From positions 1 through 15,135 of the forward strand of contig JAKATQ010000023.1 in NCBI GenBank assembly GCA_021818665.1: a stretch of 15,135 nucleotides of DNA. Direction: 5' to 3'. The notes below the pieces were generated by a model that was given only the letters and a program-made list of their open reading frames with translations, did no database searches and had not been told where the DNA came from. How positions within the stretch are numbered: the first letter of the stretch is position 1; every line of letters starts with the position of its first letter. A program made the translations under genes and the position numbers. Positions 14,300 to 15,135 of the stretch are shown here, piece after piece. The DNA is from Nanobdellota archaeon (lineage in GTDB: Archaea > Nanobdellota > Nanobdellia > Parvarchaeales > Parvarchaeaceae).

Positions 14300-14852
14300 A
14301 TGAAACTTCAAAATCCAAATGTATCAAGCCAAGTAGACGAGCAGATTGAGAAGCTAGCTGCGCCCGGCCAGATCGGTCAGAGTACAGAACGGTATTTGGG
14401 ACGGTGCAAGACGCAGCTTTGTCGGCACGGCTAAATTTGAGCTTATAAACGGACTAAATAAGATTCTAGAAGAGTTCCTGTCTGAAAAGCAGAAAAATAT
14501 ATTTTTGGAAGTCCTATTTTCATACGATAAGTTTAGCGCGACCGGGTTCGTTAGGAAGTTTTGCTCAGAATATAAATGCTCTCCATCGTGCGCATGGGAC
14601 AGGCTAAATTCGTTAAAACGGATAGGGCTGGTCGAATTCGGATCAATAAAAGGAAAAGACAGCGGTCGAAGGATAAGGCCCACTTCTCTTGGCAGGGTAA
14701 TCTTATGTAGGAGTTATGGAGTCCGTCGTTTGCCGCAGACGAAAGGACAAGCGGCTCAAGAGCCGTCGCGTCTTAAACGGAGCACTACGGCTAAGATCAG
14801 CGACAGCTATAAATCCTCAAAACAAATCAAACTTCTATGGCAGAACGAATAA
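14300..14852 (+). pseudogene. Winged-helix regulator gene with apparent +1 frameshift
   Basis: A leaderless ATG at 14300 reads MKLQNPNVSSQVDEQIEKLA and ends at TAA by 14434. A second frame runs from after a TAG at 14355 to TAA 14850-14852 and contains FVGTAKFELINGLNKILEEFL, then SEKQKNIFLEVL. It ends in a winged-helix-like block: SATGFVRKFCSEYKCSPS, then CAWDRLNSLKRIGLVEFG, then TSLGRVIL. The second frame has no ATG or GTG between the TAG and the domain (only CTG, or TTG deep at 14505), while the first has promoter and start but no domain. The simplest reading is one gene broken by a single extra base between about 14360 and 14430, either mutation or assembly error. The C-terminal tail is basic and low in pattern. 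The end overlaps hisS by 16 nt. Confidence 0.55.
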
Positions 14853-15135
14853 AGGGCGTGAGAGATTTTTTAGGCAGAGAAGCCGTGCTTAGACAGGCCG
14901 CGATCCAGAAGATACGGGGGGCGTATGAGACGTTCGGATTCGAGCCACTTGAAACGCCGGCGCTCGAATATTTGGCGCTTTTTACCGGAAAATCCGGACC
15001 AGAGGTAGAATCGCAACTTTATGCGTTTTCAGACAAAAAGGGAGAGCGACTAGCTTTGCGGCCGGAGCAGACACTCTCAAGACTGAGGGTCGTGGCGGAA
15101 AATAAATCGCTTGTAAAGCCTTTCAAGGCGTATAG
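14837..15135 (+). CDS. hisS: Histidyl-tRNA synthetase, N-terminal part (runs off the window)
   Basis: The first 99 residues of a class II aminoacyl-tRNA synthetase are present. VRDFLGREAVLRQAAIQKIR followed by GFEPLETPALEYLALFTGKSG is the usual N-terminal and motif 1 region of HisRS. Then QLYAFSDKKGERLALRPEQT matches the family's Y-x-F-x-D-x-x-G-R-x-L-x-LRPE-x-T block. The enzyme charges tRNA-His. It starts within the 3' end of the winged-helix frame, so it is probably co-transcribed from the TATA-like box at 14270-14280. The gene is incomplete because the window ends, not because it is broken. Confidence 0.93.
   Translation, partial: MAERIKGVRDFLGREAVLRQAAIQKIRGAYETFGFEPLETPALEYLALFTGKSGPEVESQLYAFSDKKGERLALRPEQTLSRLRVVAENKSLVKPFKAY

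Noticed and set aside
1..15135. CRISPR array, rRNA genes, intact insertion sequence, integrase or replication origin
   Set aside because: No regularly spaced repeats, no rRNA-like stretches and no complete transposase, integrase or origin-type iterons were seen on reading both strands.

Overview
The window looks archaeal. The support is a tRNA-Asp gene with a bulge-helix-bulge intron, TATA-like boxes centred about 25-28 nt upstream of start codons (leaderless transcription), an archaeal/eukaryotic-style sugar-nucleotide gene set, many ATA, AGA and AGG codons, and a small DDE-transposase remnant. The lineage cannot be fixed from the sequence. A euryarchaeal or DPANN (for example micrarchaeal) genome is possible, but that is a guess.

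Layout. (1) 209-2532: two nucleotidyltransferase (MNT) + HEPN pairs of toxin-antitoxin type on the plus strand, flanking an intron-containing tRNA-Asp gene (1357-1448). Both MNT proteins carry an extra N-terminal region that looks like a ribbon-helix-helix DNA-binding domain. (2) 2676-5200: a tight three-gene cassette of phosphohexomutase, sugar-1-phosphate nucleotidyltransferase and GNA1-like acetyltransferase. It could make a UDP-N-acetylhexosamine. A histidine phosphatase (about 5275-5877) follows and has no standard start codon. (3) 5878-6472: non-coding or decayed DNA holding a broken transposase remnant on the minus strand, two perfect hairpins, and a leader with short inverted repeats, a possible 53-codon leaderless ORF and a clear Shine-Dalgarno site. 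(4) 6473-13143: the core of the window, a four-gene operon encoding two different PrkA-type AAA+ proteins, a DUF444/YeaH-type von Willebrand A (MIDAS) protein and a SpoVR-family protein. This is an archaeal form of the bacterial yeaG-yeaH-ycgB (prkA-yeaH-spoVR) stress/starvation module, with the AAA+ component in two diverged copies. (5) 13167-14150, minus strand: a GHMP sugar kinase of the heptose-7-phosphate-kinase (HddA) type. (6) 14300-14852: a winged-helix regulator gene that appears frameshifted, preceded by a perfect 9-bp inverted repeat next to its TATA box, and overlapping the start of hisS (14837 to the window end, partial).

Working together. The sugar cassette and the GHMP kinase point to cell-surface glycan or nucleotide-sugar synthesis. 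The PrkA1-PrkA2-DUF444-SpoVR proteins probably act as one ATP-dependent complex or signalling pathway. Its architecture suggests hetero-oligomeric AAA+ rings assisted by a metal-dependent vWA adaptor, but its targets are unknown. The MNT/HEPN pairs are probably self-regulated toxin-antitoxin or defence modules.
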